A DNA stretch of 64,000 nucleotides from Nocardioides flavus (ex Wang et al. 2016) (GCF_014653115.1 NZ_BNAD01000003.1:301077-365076); one strand, 5' to 3'. Positions 47,295 through 59,604 are shown, numbered from the stretch's first letter. Program-made: numbers and translations. Notes: generated by a model from the sequence alone, not told the origin.

Positions 47295-48012
47295 GGCCGA
47301 CCGCCCGCGCGATCGAGCGTCGCAACCACGCGGCGTAGCGGGCGACCGACCAACCGCGCTCCTCGGCGAGCGTCAGGTAGGTCTCGGCGCGGGTCAGCAC
47401 GACGACCTCGTCCACGGTGTCGGGGTGCACCGGACCCGAGGCGAGGAGCGGCACCAGCGCACGGATCGTCTCGACGTGCCCGTCACGGGCCGCCTGCAGG
47501 ACAGTCCTCATCCGCTCGTCCTCGTCGGCCCCCTGGGCCAGCACCGGGACGAACGGGGCCATCGGCACGACCGCGTCGCAGGCGAAGTCGACGAAGCGGT
47601 CCAGTCGTACGCCCCGGTCCGGCTCGGCACCGAGCTGCAGCGCGGTGAAGGACTCGTGCAGGGACCCGCTCGTGCCGAAGGAGGCCGAGCGCATGGACGC
47701 CATGAGCAGACCCGGCTTGCCACCGAACGTCTTCGTGACGTACTCGGGCGACACCTCGGCCTCGCGGGCGACCGCCGCGAGGGTGGTGCCGCGCCACCCG
47801 CACTCGGCGAACAGGCCCGCAGCCGTCACCGCGACGCGGACCCGTCGCCGCTCGGCCGCCGCACGACGCCCGCTGGCGTCGTAGGCGCGACGACGCGGGG
47901 GACGTCCGCCATCGACGCCGGCCCCCACCGGCGTCGACGCGAACGTGCCGCCCGGGTGGACCTCGGTCGACGTCGCCCCCGCGACCTCGACCTGTGCCCC
48001 ACGCACGACCAT
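47284..48012 (-). CDS. TetR/AcrR family transcriptional regulator
   Basis: 242 residues. An unstructured N-terminal extension of about 50 residues precedes the helix-turn-helix RRVRVAVTAAGLFAECGWRGTTLAAVAREAEVSPEYVTKTFGGKPGLL at residues 57-100; the C-terminal ligand domain is helical. Its start is 12 nt from a 29-bp near-perfect palindrome, indicating autoregulation. The gene overlaps the 3' end of the CHAP gene by 11 bp in convergent orientation. Regulated targets beyond itself are unknown. Confidence 0.88.
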   Translation of the reverse strand: MVVRGAQVEVAGATSTEVHPGGTFASTPVGAGVDGGRPPRRRAYDASGRRAAAERRRVRVAVTAAGLFAECGWRGTTLAAVAREAEVSPEYVTKTFGGKPGLLMASMRSASFGTSGSLHESFTALQLGAEPDRGVRLDRFVDFACDAVVPMAPFVPVLAQGADEDERMRTVLQAARDGHVETIRALVPLLASGPVHPDTVDEVVVLTRAETYLTLAEERGWSVARYAAWLRRSIARAVGLTA

Positions 48013-48022
48013 CCCGGACCCC

Positions 48023-48051
48023 CATTGATTACGGTCACACCGTAGTCAATG
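48023..48051 (-). promoter_or_regulatory. TetR operator candidate (29-bp palindrome)
   Basis: CATTGATTACGGT (48023-48035), CAC, ACCGTAGTCAATG (48039-48051): 12 of 13 positions pair. It lies directly before the TetR start codon and contains TTGACT on the minus strand as a possible -35. Confidence 0.7.
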
Positions 48052-48078
48052 TCCGGCTCGGACCCCAGGGACGACGCA

Positions 48079-48094
48079 ACTGGTCTGGACCAGT
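48079..48094. promoter_or_regulatory. second palindrome upstream of the TetR gene
   Basis: ACTGGTC (48079-48085), TG, GACCAGT (48088-48094) is a perfect inverted repeat in the gap between the guaB stop and the TetR gene. It shares GGTC-GGACCAGTGA with 45497-45511. Confidence 0.45.
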
Positions 48095-48107
48095 GAGGTG
48101 GTCCGGC

Positions 48108-49727
<1,620 letters not shown>

Positions 49728-49747
49728 GACGGACATGGAGCAGAAGA

Positions 49748-50269
49748 GTGCGTGACGAGGCGGCGTTCATCGAGTTCGCCGGTTCGGCCCGCGACCGGTT
49801 GCGGCGCACCGCGTACCTGCTGTGCGGCGACTGGGACCGGGCCTCCGACCTCGTCCAGGAGGGCCTGATCCGCGTGTACGTCCGGTGGCCGCGGCTGGTG
49901 CGTCGCGGCGGGGAGCTGTCCTACGCCCGCAAGGCGGTGGTCAGCGCCTACCTCGACCAGGTGCGTCGACGGTCCAGCACCGAGCGACCTCAGGAGGCTG
50001 ACCACACCGTGGCCACCCGCGAGGACGTCGCCTCGGCCGTCGCCACCCGGCAGGCGCTCATGGACGCGCTCGCGCAGCTGCCACCGCGGCAGCGGGCGTG
50101 CGTGGTGCTGCGCTACTTCGAGGACCTGTCCGTCGAGCAGACGGCCGCCCTCCTGGGCTGCACCGAGGGCACGGTCAAGAGCCAGACCTCGCGTGCCCTC
50201 TTCTCGCTCCGGTCCATGTTCGAGGACTCGCCGTTCGGCGAGCTGGTCGAGGGAGCGGTGTCATGGTGA
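49748..50269 (+). CDS. SigE-family ECF RNA polymerase sigma factor
   Basis: 173 residues. Region 2: FIEFAGSARDRLRRTAYLLCGDWDRASDLVQEGLIRVYVRW; region 4: LPPRQRACVVLRYFEDLSVEQTAALLGCTEGTVKSQTSRAL. Directs RNA polymerase to stress or surface promoters. GTG 49748 has GGAG 7 nt upstream; the longer frame to 49652 is unlikely because it passes through the promoter. It overlaps the next gene by 7 nt, the standard sigma/anti-sigma arrangement. Confidence 0.92.
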   Translation: MRDEAAFIEFAGSARDRLRRTAYLLCGDWDRASDLVQEGLIRVYVRWPRLVRRGGELSYARKAVVSAYLDQVRRRSSTERPQEADHTVATREDVASAVATRQALMDALAQLPPRQRACVVLRYFEDLSVEQTAALLGCTEGTVKSQTSRALFSLRSMFEDSPFGELVEGAVSW

Positions 50270-51633
50270 ACGAGCTGCGTGAGCTGATGCGGGAGGCCTC
50301 GACCAGCCCGCCGCACGACCGTACGGACCTGTCCGCGGTGCTCGGGCGGGGGCGGCGCCGGGTGCGGACCCGCCGCATCGCGATCGCCGGGGGCACGTCG
50401 CTGGCGGCGGGTGCGATCGCGCTCGGGTCGATGACGTGGGTCTCCCCGGCACCGGCCGACCTCGCCGCGGCAGGTGTCCCCCGTCCGGCGGGTCCGACCG
50501 TGCGCCTGACCGAGGCCACGCCGGCGGTCGAGGGCCAGGACTACCAGGAGCTGGCATCGCACACGAACGACGACCTCGACTCCGACAACGGCCAGTACTT
50601 CGACGGGGTCACCGACGACGGGCTCGTCCTCTTCCGCGACGGCCCGCGCTCCACCCAGCTCTACCCGCGCTTCGCGCTCCTGGACCCCGCGACCGGCGAG
50701 AAGGACTGGCTGACGGAGGCCCGCGACATCGGCCAGACCCAGCTGTGGGCCGTCGAGCTCAGCGAGCAGCGGCTCGTGCTCGTCAGCCCCGGCGAGCCGA
50801 CGCAGTCCGGCGAGGGCCCGGCGATGGCCCTGACGGCGCACGTGTACGACCGGGCGAGCCGTACCTGGGACACGTTGCGCTGGACCGGCCTCCCCGCGAC
50901 CGACGGGCCGTGGGGCGCCCGGGTCGGTCCGGACGGGCGCCTCTACGTCCCCGTCCTCGCGAGCCGGGGTGAGATCCCGGAGGGCGGCTGGCCGGTGGGC
51001 CCCGACGGTGAGGCCGAGGACGCCGACGCCGAGGGCGACACCTACGACCTGTGGTCGGTGTCGCTCACCGAGCAGCGCGACGTTCGTGACGAGAGCCTCC
51101 GGGTGGGCGCGTTCGCCTTCACGCAGGACGCGCTCGTGTGGACCGACGCGCGCAACGGCGACGCCGGGCGGATGCACGTGCGCGACCTCGCCACCGGCGA
51201 GGAGACCTCCTTCGACCCCGCCCTCGGGGAGCGCTGCAACCTCCTCGGCTTCAGCGCGGCGGGCGACCACGTCGCCATGTCGCAGTACTGCGGCACCTAC
51301 GAGGGCGGGGTCCGCGACGACCGGGTGCAGGTCGTCACCACCGACGGCGACCAGGTCGTGACGGTGCAGGACAACGGTGTGGACGGCGGGCAGCTGGTCG
51401 CGGGCGGGGACTTCCTGACCCTGACCGCGTACGACCGGGCAACGGCGGGCACCTACCTCTACGACTTCGAGGAGGGTCGGCTGCTGCGGCTGGGCGACGG
51501 CACGTCGAGCTGGAACGTCGCCGTGGGGCCCGCCCCCGGCGACCAGTTCCTGTGGTCCACGCCCGCCGGGGGCAAGGTGGACCTGTTCGGGCGCAGCGGG
51601 GCGACCGCCCACCTCGGCGAGATCATCCGCTGA
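50263..51633 (+). CDS. membrane-anchored propeller-like protein, putative anti-sigma factor
   Basis: 456 residues. A cytoplasmic segment of about 38 residues (MVNELRELMREAS...RRRVRTRR), one membrane helix (IAIAGGTSLAAGAIALGSMTW) and a large outside domain of repeated beta-blade-like blocks (LYPRFALLDPATGEKDW, LWAVELSEQRLVLV, AHVYDRASRTWDTL). No classical zinc anti-sigma motif is visible in the short cytoplasmic part, so the anti-sigma role is inferred from position, overlap and topology. Same architecture as 60249. Confidence 0.75.
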   Translation: MVNELRELMREASTSPPHDRTDLSAVLGRGRRRVRTRRIAIAGGTSLAAGAIALGSMTWVSPAPADLAAAGVPRPAGPTVRLTEATPAVEGQDYQELASHTNDDLDSDNGQYFDGVTDDGLVLFRDGPRSTQLYPRFALLDPATGEKDWLTEARDIGQTQLWAVELSEQRLVLVSPGEPTQSGEGPAMALTAHVYDRASRTWDTLRWTGLPATDGPWGARVGPDGRLYVPVLASRGEIPEGGWPVGPDGEAEDADAEGDTYDLWSVSLTEQRDVRDESLRVGAFAFTQDALVWTDARNGDAGRMHVRDLATGEETSFDPALGERCNLLGFSAAGDHVAMSQYCGTYEGGVRDDRVQVVTTDGDQVVTVQDNGVDGGQLVAGGDFLTLTAYDRATAGTYLYDFEEGRLLRLGDGTSSWNVAVGPAPGDQFLWSTPAGGKVDLFGRSGATAHLGEIIR

Positions 51634-51648
51634 GCCCACCCCTGACGA

Positions 51649-51683
51649 CGACAGGCCCGCACCGAGCCGGTGCGGGCCTGTCG
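51649..51683. terminator. bidirectional terminator between the sigma operon and groL
   Basis: Perfect 16-bp stem (51649-51664 with 51668-51683) and an AGC loop. It follows the sigma operon by 15 nt and lies 28 nt after the groL stop on the other strand, so it can end both transcripts. Confidence 0.8.
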
Positions 51684-51711
51684 CGTGGAGCAGGGTCGAG
51701 CGAGGTGTCGA

Positions 51712-53355
<1,644 letters not shown>

Positions 53356-53375
53356 TCAGGGCCTGACGTGCACGG

Positions 53376-53404
53376 ATCCCGGCCGGCACGGGGCCGGCCG
53401 GGAT
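53376..53404 (-). other. stem-loop in the groES-groL intercistronic gap
   Basis: ATCCCGGCCGGC (53376-53387) and its exact complement (53393-53404) flank a 5-nt loop. It may process or attenuate the groESL message. Confidence 0.6.
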
Positions 53405-53414
53405 GCCAGGTGCG

Positions 53415-53708
53415 TCAGGAGACGACGGCGAGGATGTCGCGGGCGGACAGGATGAGGTACTCCTGGCCGGCGTACTTGACCTCGGTGCCGCCGTACTTGC
53501 TGTAGATGACCTTGTCGCCCACCGCGACGTCGAGCGGGACACGGTTGCCGTTGTCGTCGATGCGACCGGGACCGATCGCCACGACCTCGCCCTCCTGGGG
53601 CTTCTCCTTGGCGGTGTCCGGGATGACCAGGCCGGAGGCGGTGGTCTGCTCGGCTTCGAGGGTCTGGACGACGATGCGGTCCTCGAGGGGCTTGATGTTG
53701 ACCGACAC
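53415..53708 (-). CDS. groES: co-chaperonin GroES
   Basis: 97 residues. [48 protein letters not shown] is the textbook N-terminal half with the mobile loop; it ends [19 protein letters not shown]. Forms the lid of GroEL. GTG start with GGAGG upstream. First gene of groES-groL under two CIRCE-type repeats. Confidence 0.97.
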   Translation of the reverse strand: MSVNIKPLEDRIVVQTLEAEQTTASGLVIPDTAKEKPQEGEVVAIGPGRIDDNGNRVPLDVAVGDKVIYSKYGGTEVKYAGQEYLILSARDILAVVS

Positions 53709-53828
53709 TTCGGATCAACCTCCACTTTCTCTGCACGAGATTCTTCAGGAGCCGGGCGGCTCCCAGGACGTGGGCTCGCGATCCGGTCGGCACGCCGTCG
53801 CGGGGATCGTGCCAGTCTCACGAGCGTT

Positions 53829-53853
53829 GGCATTCTCGGGGTGAGAGTGCCAG
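53829..53853 (-). promoter_or_regulatory. second, degenerate CIRCE-like element
   Basis: TGGCATTC (53829-53836), 9 nt, GAGTGCCA (53846-53853): 7 of 8 positions pair. Confidence 0.6.
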
Positions 53854-53861
53854 ATCAGACG

Positions 53862-53890
53862 CTAGCACTCTGACCAACCGAGTGCTAGCC
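53862..53890 (-). promoter_or_regulatory. CIRCE element (HrcA operator)
   Basis: GCTAGCACTC (53862-53871), 9 nt, GAGTGCTAGC (53881-53890): perfect. The core equals the TTAGCACTC-N9-GAGTGCTAA consensus except for one base per arm. Binds the heat-shock repressor HrcA upstream of groES. Confidence 0.92.
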
Positions 53891-53916
53891 GGTGTCCCCG
53901 CTGACAGGATGCGGGG

Positions 53917-55092
53917 GTGGAGATCGCGACGCTGGACTGGCTGCGCACGACCGAGGGTGCCCACGTGCTCGCCCACGCCACCCAGGTCTGGGCGGATCAC
54001 TCCGGCGACCCGGTGCGGGTCGCCACCGCCGTACGCCGCCTCGAGCCGGACCCCGAGAAGGCAGCCGCGGCCACCACGCAGGCACAGCTGCGCGCGCGGG
54101 CCGTCGCCAAGTTCGGCGACGCCGCACGCGTCATGTTCTTCACCCCCGACGCGCTCGAGCAGGCCACCCGCACCCGGGTGGCCGACCACCGCGCGGCTCG
54201 GCTGGCTGCGGCGATCCCCGAAGGCAGCGTGGTCGACCTCGGCTGCGGCATCGGCGGCGACCTCGTCGCGTTCGCCCGGGCCGGGCTCGTCGCGGCCGGG
54301 ATCGACCAGGACCCGGTGCGGGTCGCGATGGCGCGCGCCAACCTCGACGCACTCGGGCTGCCCGGCGCCGTGCAGGTCGGGGACGCCACGACGCTCGACC
54401 CGAGCGGGTTCGACGCCGCCTTCGCCGACCCGGCCCGTCGTGGCGGGCGGGGCCGGGTCTTCGACGTCGAGGGCTGGACGCCCCCGTGGCCGTGGGTCCT
54501 CGACCTGCTGCGGCGACGATCCCTGGTCAAGGTGGCGCCCGGCATCGGCCACGACCTCGTGCCGGCCGGCGCCGAGGCGGAATGGGTCAGCGACGCCGGC
54601 GAGGTCAAGGAGGCCGTCCTCTGGTCGCCCGACCTCTCCACGACCGACCGACGCGCCACCGTGATCGGCGAGCGCGGCCTCGCCACGCTCACCGACCAGG
54701 ACGACCCGGGGGCCGACGTACGGGCGGTCGGGGCCTTCCTCTACGAGCCCGACGGCGCCGTGGTCCGGGCCGGCCTCGTCACAGCCGTGGCGGCTGGCGT
54801 CGACGGCGGACTGGTGGACGAGCACATCGCCTACGTCACGAGCGACGCATCCTTCCGCACGCCCTTCGCCCGCGGCTACCGTGTGCTGGAGGAGCTGCCC
54901 TACCGCGAGAAGCAGCTGCGCGCCGCCCTGCACGAGCGCGGCATCGGCCGGCTGACGATCAAGAAGCGCGGCGTGCAGGTCGTCCCGGAGGAGCTGCGCA
55001 AGCGGCTCGCCCTGCGGGGCGACAGCGAGGCGACCCTGGTGCTGACCCGCGTCGCCGGGCAGGGCACCGCGCTGCTCGTCGAGCCGTTCTGA
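53917..55092 (+). CDS. class I SAM-dependent methyltransferase, THUMP-like C-terminus
   Basis: 391 residues. SAM-binding motif VVDLGCGIGGDLVAFARAG near residue 105, GIDQDPVRVAMARANL next, and AFADPARRGGRG near 167 in place of the N/DPPY motif. The C-terminal third (RVLEELPYREKQLRAALHERGIGRLTIKKRGVQV) fits the THUMP-like domain paired with this methyltransferase in actinobacteria. Likely acts on RNA or another nucleic acid substrate; the target is unknown. Divergent from groES. Confidence 0.82.
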   Translation: MEIATLDWLRTTEGAHVLAHATQVWADHSGDPVRVATAVRRLEPDPEKAAAATTQAQLRARAVAKFGDAARVMFFTPDALEQATRTRVADHRAARLAAAIPEGSVVDLGCGIGGDLVAFARAGLVAAGIDQDPVRVAMARANLDALGLPGAVQVGDATTLDPSGFDAAFADPARRGGRGRVFDVEGWTPPWPWVLDLLRRRSLVKVAPGIGHDLVPAGAEAEWVSDAGEVKEAVLWSPDLSTTDRRATVIGERGLATLTDQDDPGADVRAVGAFLYEPDGAVVRAGLVTAVAAGVDGGLVDEHIAYVTSDASFRTPFARGYRVLEELPYREKQLRAALHERGIGRLTIKKRGVQVVPEELRKRLALRGDSEATLVLTRVAGQGTALLVEPF

Positions 55093-55122
55093 CGCGGGGC
55101 GACCGGCCCGCCCCGGACGCGC

Positions 55123-56922
55123 CTAGCACCCGGGGCGGGACACCCCGGCGACCTTGACCGGGAGCCGACCCGGAGCGCTCGCCCGACCCTGGAGCACCTC
55201 GACCAGCACGCTCATCGCGGCCGGGGTGTCGCCGAACGTGGCGATGCGGGTGGGTGCCGTCACGCGGCCCAGGACCCACGGAGTGTCGGTGGCGACGGCG
55301 ATCTCGCCGTCGACCGGTGCGTCGCGGTAGCCCGTGAACCCGATCGCCGTCCCGGCTGCCAACCGCGCGTCCTCCCGCTCGGTCCAGGCCGCGAGCCGGC
55401 GTACGCGCGCCTCCTCGGCCTGACGCCACTCCCGCAGACGCTTCCTGAAGGCGCGCTTGCGCTCCTTCTTGCGCCGCTCCGGCCGCGGCTTCGCGTCGGC
55501 CAGCCGCGACGGCGGCGACTCCCGCACCAGCACCGTCATCCCCGCGCGCCGCGCGGCCGCGGCGAAGCCCGTGACAGCCCCGGGATCGCCGTACGGGTGC
55601 ACCACGTCACCCGTCAGGCGGCCTGAGCACGGTCCGTCGGTCACCGTCACCGCGGCCGCCGACAGCGCGCGTGACGCTTGTCCGGGGTTGCCAGCCGCCG
55701 CCTGTCCCGTGCCGGCAAGGTGTCGCAGCAGGGCGATCTGCCGGGCGGCGGCCTGCTCGAGGCGGCGCCGGGACAACGCCCCGGACCGGACAGCGCGGAC
55801 AAGGGCGGCGCGGGCCTGCGCGGGCGACGGAGGCATCAGGAGGACGTCCGAGCCCGCCCGCATCGCCTGCACGACCGTCCGCCGCGGGTCGCGACCGCGC
55901 GTCACCGCGGCCATCTCCAGGGAGTCGGTCACGACGAGCCCATCGAAGCCGAGCTCGTCGCGCAGCAGGCCGGTCGTGACCTTGCGCGACAGCGACGACG
56001 GCACCCGCGGGTCGACGGCCCGGACGTCGATGTGCCCGACCATCACCGCCGGCAGGCCCTCCTCGACCGCCCGCCGGAACGGGACGAGGTCGTTCGCCTC
56101 GAGCTGCGCCAGCGTCCTGGGCTGCACCGGCAGCGTCAGGTGGCTGTCCGCAGGCACCGACCCGTGCCCCGGGAAGTGCTTGACGACCGGGAGCACCCCC
56201 GCTGCACCGAAGCCCCGGGCGGCCGCGACCACGTGCCCGGCGACGTCGGCCGGCCGAGAGGAGGCGGAGCGGGAGCCGATGGTCGGATCGCCCGGCCCGG
56301 AGGTCACGTCCGCGTCGGGCGCGAAGTCGACGGTGAACCCGAGTCGGCGCAGCTCGGCGCCACTCGCGTCGTACGCCCGCTCGGTGAGGGCAACGTCCCC
56401 GGCCGCGCCCGCACTCATGAACGTGGGGAACCTGGTGGCGGCGCCCCGCAGGCGCTCCACGACCCCGCCCTCCTGGTCCACGCCGAGGAACAGCGGCCAC
56501 GTCCGCCGCACCTGGCGCGTCAGTGCTGTGTTCACGCGCTTGACCTGTTCGGCCGAGGCGACGTTGGAGGAGAACGCGATGACACCGCCGAGGTGCAGCT
56601 CGCGCACCATCCGCACCGGCGCCTCGGTCCCCTGCCAGTCCGCGACGATGACCTGCCCGGCGAGGTCCGGCAGCGGCATCCGCCCGACGACCCGTGCAGC
56701 CCGGTCGAGCTCCGACCGGTCGGGTCCCCACCCCTCCACCAGGTCGAGCCTCTCCGACGGCGTCGGAGGGATGGTCGGCGTACCCGAGGTCGTGACCTCC
56801 GGCGCACCCCGTTTCTCGCCCTCCCCCGAGCTCTCCCCTCCGCCGCCACCGCCGGCGTCACACGCCGCGAGGGACGCCAGCAGCGCGAGGGACGCCAGGA
56901 ACGAGATCGGCCGCGCGCGCAT
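55123..56922 (-). CDS. family 3 glycoside hydrolase lipoprotein (NagZ-like)
   Basis: 599 residues. Lipobox LAAC near residue 21 followed by a Gly-rich linker. Catalytic region: GVDQEGGVVERLRG near 145, VKHFPGHGSVPADSHLTLP near 245 (the NagZ loop with the acid/base His-Asp pair) and DGLVVTDSLEMAAV with the nucleophile Asp near 330. Removes N-acetylglucosamine from cell-wall fragments at the outer membrane face. The last 200 residues include a very basic region (KPRPERRKKERKRAFRKRLREW) that may bind wall polymers. No partner gene is linked. Confidence 0.88.
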   Translation of the reverse strand: MRARPISFLASLALLASLAACDAGGGGGGESSGEGEKRGAPEVTTSGTPTIPPTPSERLDLVEGWGPDRSELDRAARVVGRMPLPDLAGQVIVADWQGTEAPVRMVRELHLGGVIAFSSNVASAEQVKRVNTALTRQVRRTWPLFLGVDQEGGVVERLRGAATRFPTFMSAGAAGDVALTERAYDASGAELRRLGFTVDFAPDADVTSGPGDPTIGSRSASSRPADVAGHVVAAARGFGAAGVLPVVKHFPGHGSVPADSHLTLPVQPRTLAQLEANDLVPFRRAVEEGLPAVMVGHIDVRAVDPRVPSSLSRKVTTGLLRDELGFDGLVVTDSLEMAAVTRGRDPRRTVVQAMRAGSDVLLMPPSPAQARAALVRAVRSGALSRRRLEQAAARQIALLRHLAGTGQAAAGNPGQASRALSAAAVTVTDGPCSGRLTGDVVHPYGDPGAVTGFAAAARRAGMTVLVRESPPSRLADAKPRPERRKKERKRAFRKRLREWRQAEEARVRRLAAWTEREDARLAAGTAIGFTGYRDAPVDGEIAVATDTPWVLGRVTAPTRIATFGDTPAAMSVLVEVLQGRASAPGRLPVKVAGVSRPGC

Positions 56923-57000
56923 CCAGTCATGGTGGCACGCACCCCTGTCCAGCCAGCAGGCCCGCCCCCGCGCACCCCACCAGACCCCCTCCGTCCCGGC

Positions 57001-57039
57001 CCCTGTGCGCTGAGTCGCTCACAGACTCAGCGCACAGGG
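57001..57039. promoter_or_regulatory. long inverted repeat in the divergent gap before the XRE gene
   Basis: CCCTGTGCGCTGAGTC (57001-57016) pairs exactly with 57024-57039 around a 7-nt loop. It lies between two divergent starts, so it terminates neither gene. Could be a regulator site or a small structured RNA. Confidence 0.6.
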
Positions 57040-57159
57040 CTGCGACCCGGAGGTGAGCTCCGAGCTCCGGCCGGCGCCCTCCCCGCGCCTGTGGAGGACG
57101 ACGGCCGGATGTCGGTGCGTCGGCGTGGAATGGACTCACACGACGACGAGGGGGACGAC

Positions 57160-57792
57160 ATGGAGACGGAGTTCGACTGGCAGCAGATGGAGGGGTGGAG
57201 CCGCGAGGAGGTGGAGTGGTACGCGATGGGGCCCTTCGACGGCGGGATCCCCGGGACCGTACGCCGGGTCCGACGGGTGCTCGACGTGTCACAGCGCGGG
57301 CTGGCGGCCATCCTCGGTGTCTCCCAGTCCGTCGTCGCCCGGTGGGAGACCGGGCGGACGAGTCCCCGCGCGTCGGTGCTGCAGCAGCTGTTGCGCCTTG
57401 CCGGGCTCGGGAGCCGGGTGCATGAGCTCGAGACGGGCGAGGAGGTCGAGCCGATGCGTGACGACGGGGCGCGCGATCGCGCCGGTCGCCGCTACCCCGC
57501 GCACGTCGACCTGTACGTGGGGGGCTGGTGGCGTCCTCGAGGCATCGAGTCCACCGCTGACATCCTCGGGTGGCGGCGGCGGTCGCGCAGCCGGCGAGCG
57601 CCGCGGGTCGTGTTCCACACGTCGCTGCGACATCTCTACCGGCTCCTCGACGGCACGCCTGTGGACCACCCCGCGCACGACCAGCTGGTGGCCGAGGCGG
57701 TCCACCTCGACGAGCTCCGGGAGCAGAGGCGGCAGCGCATCCTGGACGAGCGGCCGTGGTTCCGGCCGCCGCCCGGGTGGTTGACCGCCTGA
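57160..57792 (+). CDS. XRE family helix-turn-helix regulator
   Basis: 210 residues. A helix-turn-helix at about residues 34-70 (VRRVLDVSQRGLAAILGVSQSVVARWETGRTSPRASVLQQLL) is preceded by an acidic segment and followed by a region with VDLYVGGWWRPRGIES and PRVVFHTSLRHLYRLLDG. ATG 57160 follows GAGGGGG by 5 nt; ATG 57109 and 57130 are alternatives. It is convergent with the MBL hydrolase gene at a 12-nt gap. Targets unknown; the 39-bp inverted repeat upstream is a candidate site. Confidence 0.75.
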   Translation: METEFDWQQMEGWSREEVEWYAMGPFDGGIPGTVRRVRRVLDVSQRGLAAILGVSQSVVARWETGRTSPRASVLQQLLRLAGLGSRVHELETGEEVEPMRDDGARDRAGRRYPAHVDLYVGGWWRPRGIESTADILGWRRRSRSRRAPRVVFHTSLRHLYRLLDGTPVDHPAHDQLVAEAVHLDELREQRRQRILDERPWFRPPPGWLTA

Positions 57793-57804
57793 GCCTCGTC
57801 CTCC

Positions 57805-58425
57805 TCAGACGTTCTCCCGTTCCGCGCCGATGGTGGTGTCGGGACCGTGACCGGTGTGGACGACCGTCTCGTCGGGCAGGTCGAACAGGCGGGACCGGAT
57901 GGACTCCTTGATGAGGTCGGCGTCGGAGTACGACCGGCCCGTCGCACCCGGCCCACCCTCGAAGAGGGTGTCGCCCGTGAAGACGCAGCCGAGGTCGTGG
58001 ACGTAGAGGCACACCGCCCCAGGCGCGTGCCCGGGCGTGTGGATCACCTGCACCGCCGCTCCACCGATGGTGAGCGTCTGGCCATCGGTGAGGTCGACGT
58101 CCCACAGCTCGGCGCCCGGCTCGTCACCGCCGTGGGTGAGCTCCCACAGCGGCCGGTCGTCGGGGTGCAGCAGGATCGGCGCGCCGGTACGACGCCGCAG
58201 CTCGGGGGCGACACGTACGTGGTCGTCGTGGGCGTGGGTGCAGACGATCGCCTTGACCGCACGCCCGGCGACGAGCGCGAGGATCGCGTCGACGTCGTGA
58301 GGGGCGTCGACGACGAGGCACTGCTCGTCGTCACCGATCACCCAGACGTTGTTGTCGACCTCGTGGGTCTCCCCGTCGAGGGAGAACGTGCCGGAGACGA
58401 CGGCGTGGTCCACCCGCGCGGCCAT
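57805..58425 (-). CDS. MBL fold metallo-hydrolase (mycothiol ester hydrolase candidate)
   Basis: 206 residues. Zinc-binding THAHDDHV near residue 63, HTPGHAPGAVCLY near 137, FTGDTLFEGGPGATGR and a final HTGHGPDTT, all in the glyoxalase II-like order. Its start overlaps the mycothiol-dependent dehydrogenase stop by 1 nt (TGATG). In actinobacteria this pair is found together, so the hydrolase probably releases formate from S-formylmycothiol; this is inferred from context. Confidence 0.87.
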   Translation of the reverse strand: MAARVDHAVVSGTFSLDGETHEVDNNVWVIGDDEQCLVVDAPHDVDAILALVAGRAVKAIVCTHAHDDHVRVAPELRRRTGAPILLHPDDRPLWELTHGGDEPGAELWDVDLTDGQTLTIGGAAVQVIHTPGHAPGAVCLYVHDLGCVFTGDTLFEGGPGATGRSYSDADLIKESIRSRLFDLPDETVVHTGHGPDTTIGAERENV

Positions 58426-59543
58426 CAGAGCACCACCACGGAGCGCAGGACCGAGCCCTCGTGCATCTTCTCGAACGCCGCCTCGACGTCGCCGATGCCG
58501 ATCTCCTCGGTCACGAACGCGTCGAGGTCGAGCCGGCCCTGCTGGTAGAGGTCGACGAGCATCGGGAAGTCGCGCGAGGGCAGGCAGTCGCCGTACCAGC
58601 TCGACTTCAGCGAACCGCCGCGGCCGAAGACGTCGATGAGCGGGATGTCGGGGACCTTCATCTCCGGGGTGGGCACCCCGACCAGCACGACCGTGCCGGC
58701 GAGGTCGCGGGCGTAGAACGCCTGCTTCCACGTCTCGGGGCGCCCGACGGCGTCGATCACCACGTCCGCGCCGCCCTCGTGACCCGTGCCGTCCGCCGGG
58801 GGCGTCAGCGACCGGATCGCCTCGACGGCGTCGACCTCGCTGGAGTTCACCGTGTGGGTCGCCCCGAGCTTCTTCGCAGCCTCGAGCTTCCTGTCGTCGA
58901 TGTCGACGGCGATGATCCGCGAGGCACCCGCCAGCACCGAGCCCGCGATCGCCGCGGCCCCGACCCCGCCGCAGCCGATGACGGCGACCGTCGAGCCGCG
59001 CCCGACGTTGCCGGTGTTGATCGCGGCACCGAGGCCGGCCATCACGCCGCAGCCCAGCAGGCCGACCGCGGCCGGCCGCGCCGACGGGTCGACCTTGGTG
59101 CACTGCCCGGCGGCCACCAGCGTCTTCTCGGCGAACGCACCGATCCCCAGGGCCGGCGACAGCTCGGTGCCGGCGAGGTCGCCCTCGGCGAGCGTCATCT
59201 TCTGGGTGGCGTTGTGGGTCGCGAAGCAGTACCACGGTTCGCCCCGGTCACAGGCGCGGCAGTTGCCGCACACCGCCCGCCAGTTGAGGACGACGAAGTC
59301 CCCGGGCACCACCGAGGTCACGTCGGGGCCCACCGACTCCACGACCCCGGCCGCCTCGTGGCCGAGCAGGAACGGGAAGTCGTCGTTGATCCCGCCGTCG
59401 CGGTAGTGCAGGTCGGTGTGGCACACGCCGCAGGCCCGCACCTCCACCACGACCTCCCCCGGGCCCGGGTCGGGGACGTTGATGGTGGTGAGCTGTACCG
59501 GCTCACCCTTGGCGAGCGCGACGACGGCCTTGACCTGCTGCAT
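58425..59543 (-). CDS. S-(hydroxymethyl)mycothiol dehydrogenase
   Basis: 372-residue zinc alcohol dehydrogenase of the class III-like family. Catalytic zinc ligands in [10 protein letters not shown] near residue 40 and GHEAAG, structural zinc in [15 protein letters not shown] near 90, Rossmann [12 protein letters not shown] near 185. Oxidises the formaldehyde-mycothiol adduct; [14 protein letters not shown] is typical of the mycothiol-specific subgroup. ATG 59543 has AAGGAGG 8 nt upstream. First gene of the formaldehyde detoxification pair. Confidence 0.92.
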   Translation of the reverse strand: MQQVKAVVALAKGEPVQLTTINVPDPGPGEVVVEVRACGVCHTDLHYRDGGINDDFPFLLGHEAAGVVESVGPDVTSVVPGDFVVLNWRAVCGNCRACDRGEPWYCFATHNATQKMTLAEGDLAGTELSPALGIGAFAEKTLVAAGQCTKVDPSARPAAVGLLGCGVMAGLGAAINTGNVGRGSTVAVIGCGGVGAAAIAGSVLAGASRIIAVDIDDRKLEAAKKLGATHTVNSSEVDAVEAIRSLTPPADGTGHEGGADVVIDAVGRPETWKQAFYARDLAGTVVLVGVPTPEMKVPDIPLIDVFGRGGSLKSSWYGDCLPSRDFPMLVDLYQQGRLDLDAFVTEEIGIGDVEAAFEKMHEGSVLRSVVVL

Positions 59544-59604
59544 CGGTGTTCCTCCTTCTACGACGTGCGTGTGCGACGTCGTGCTCAGACCCTCCCAAAT
59601 CGAT

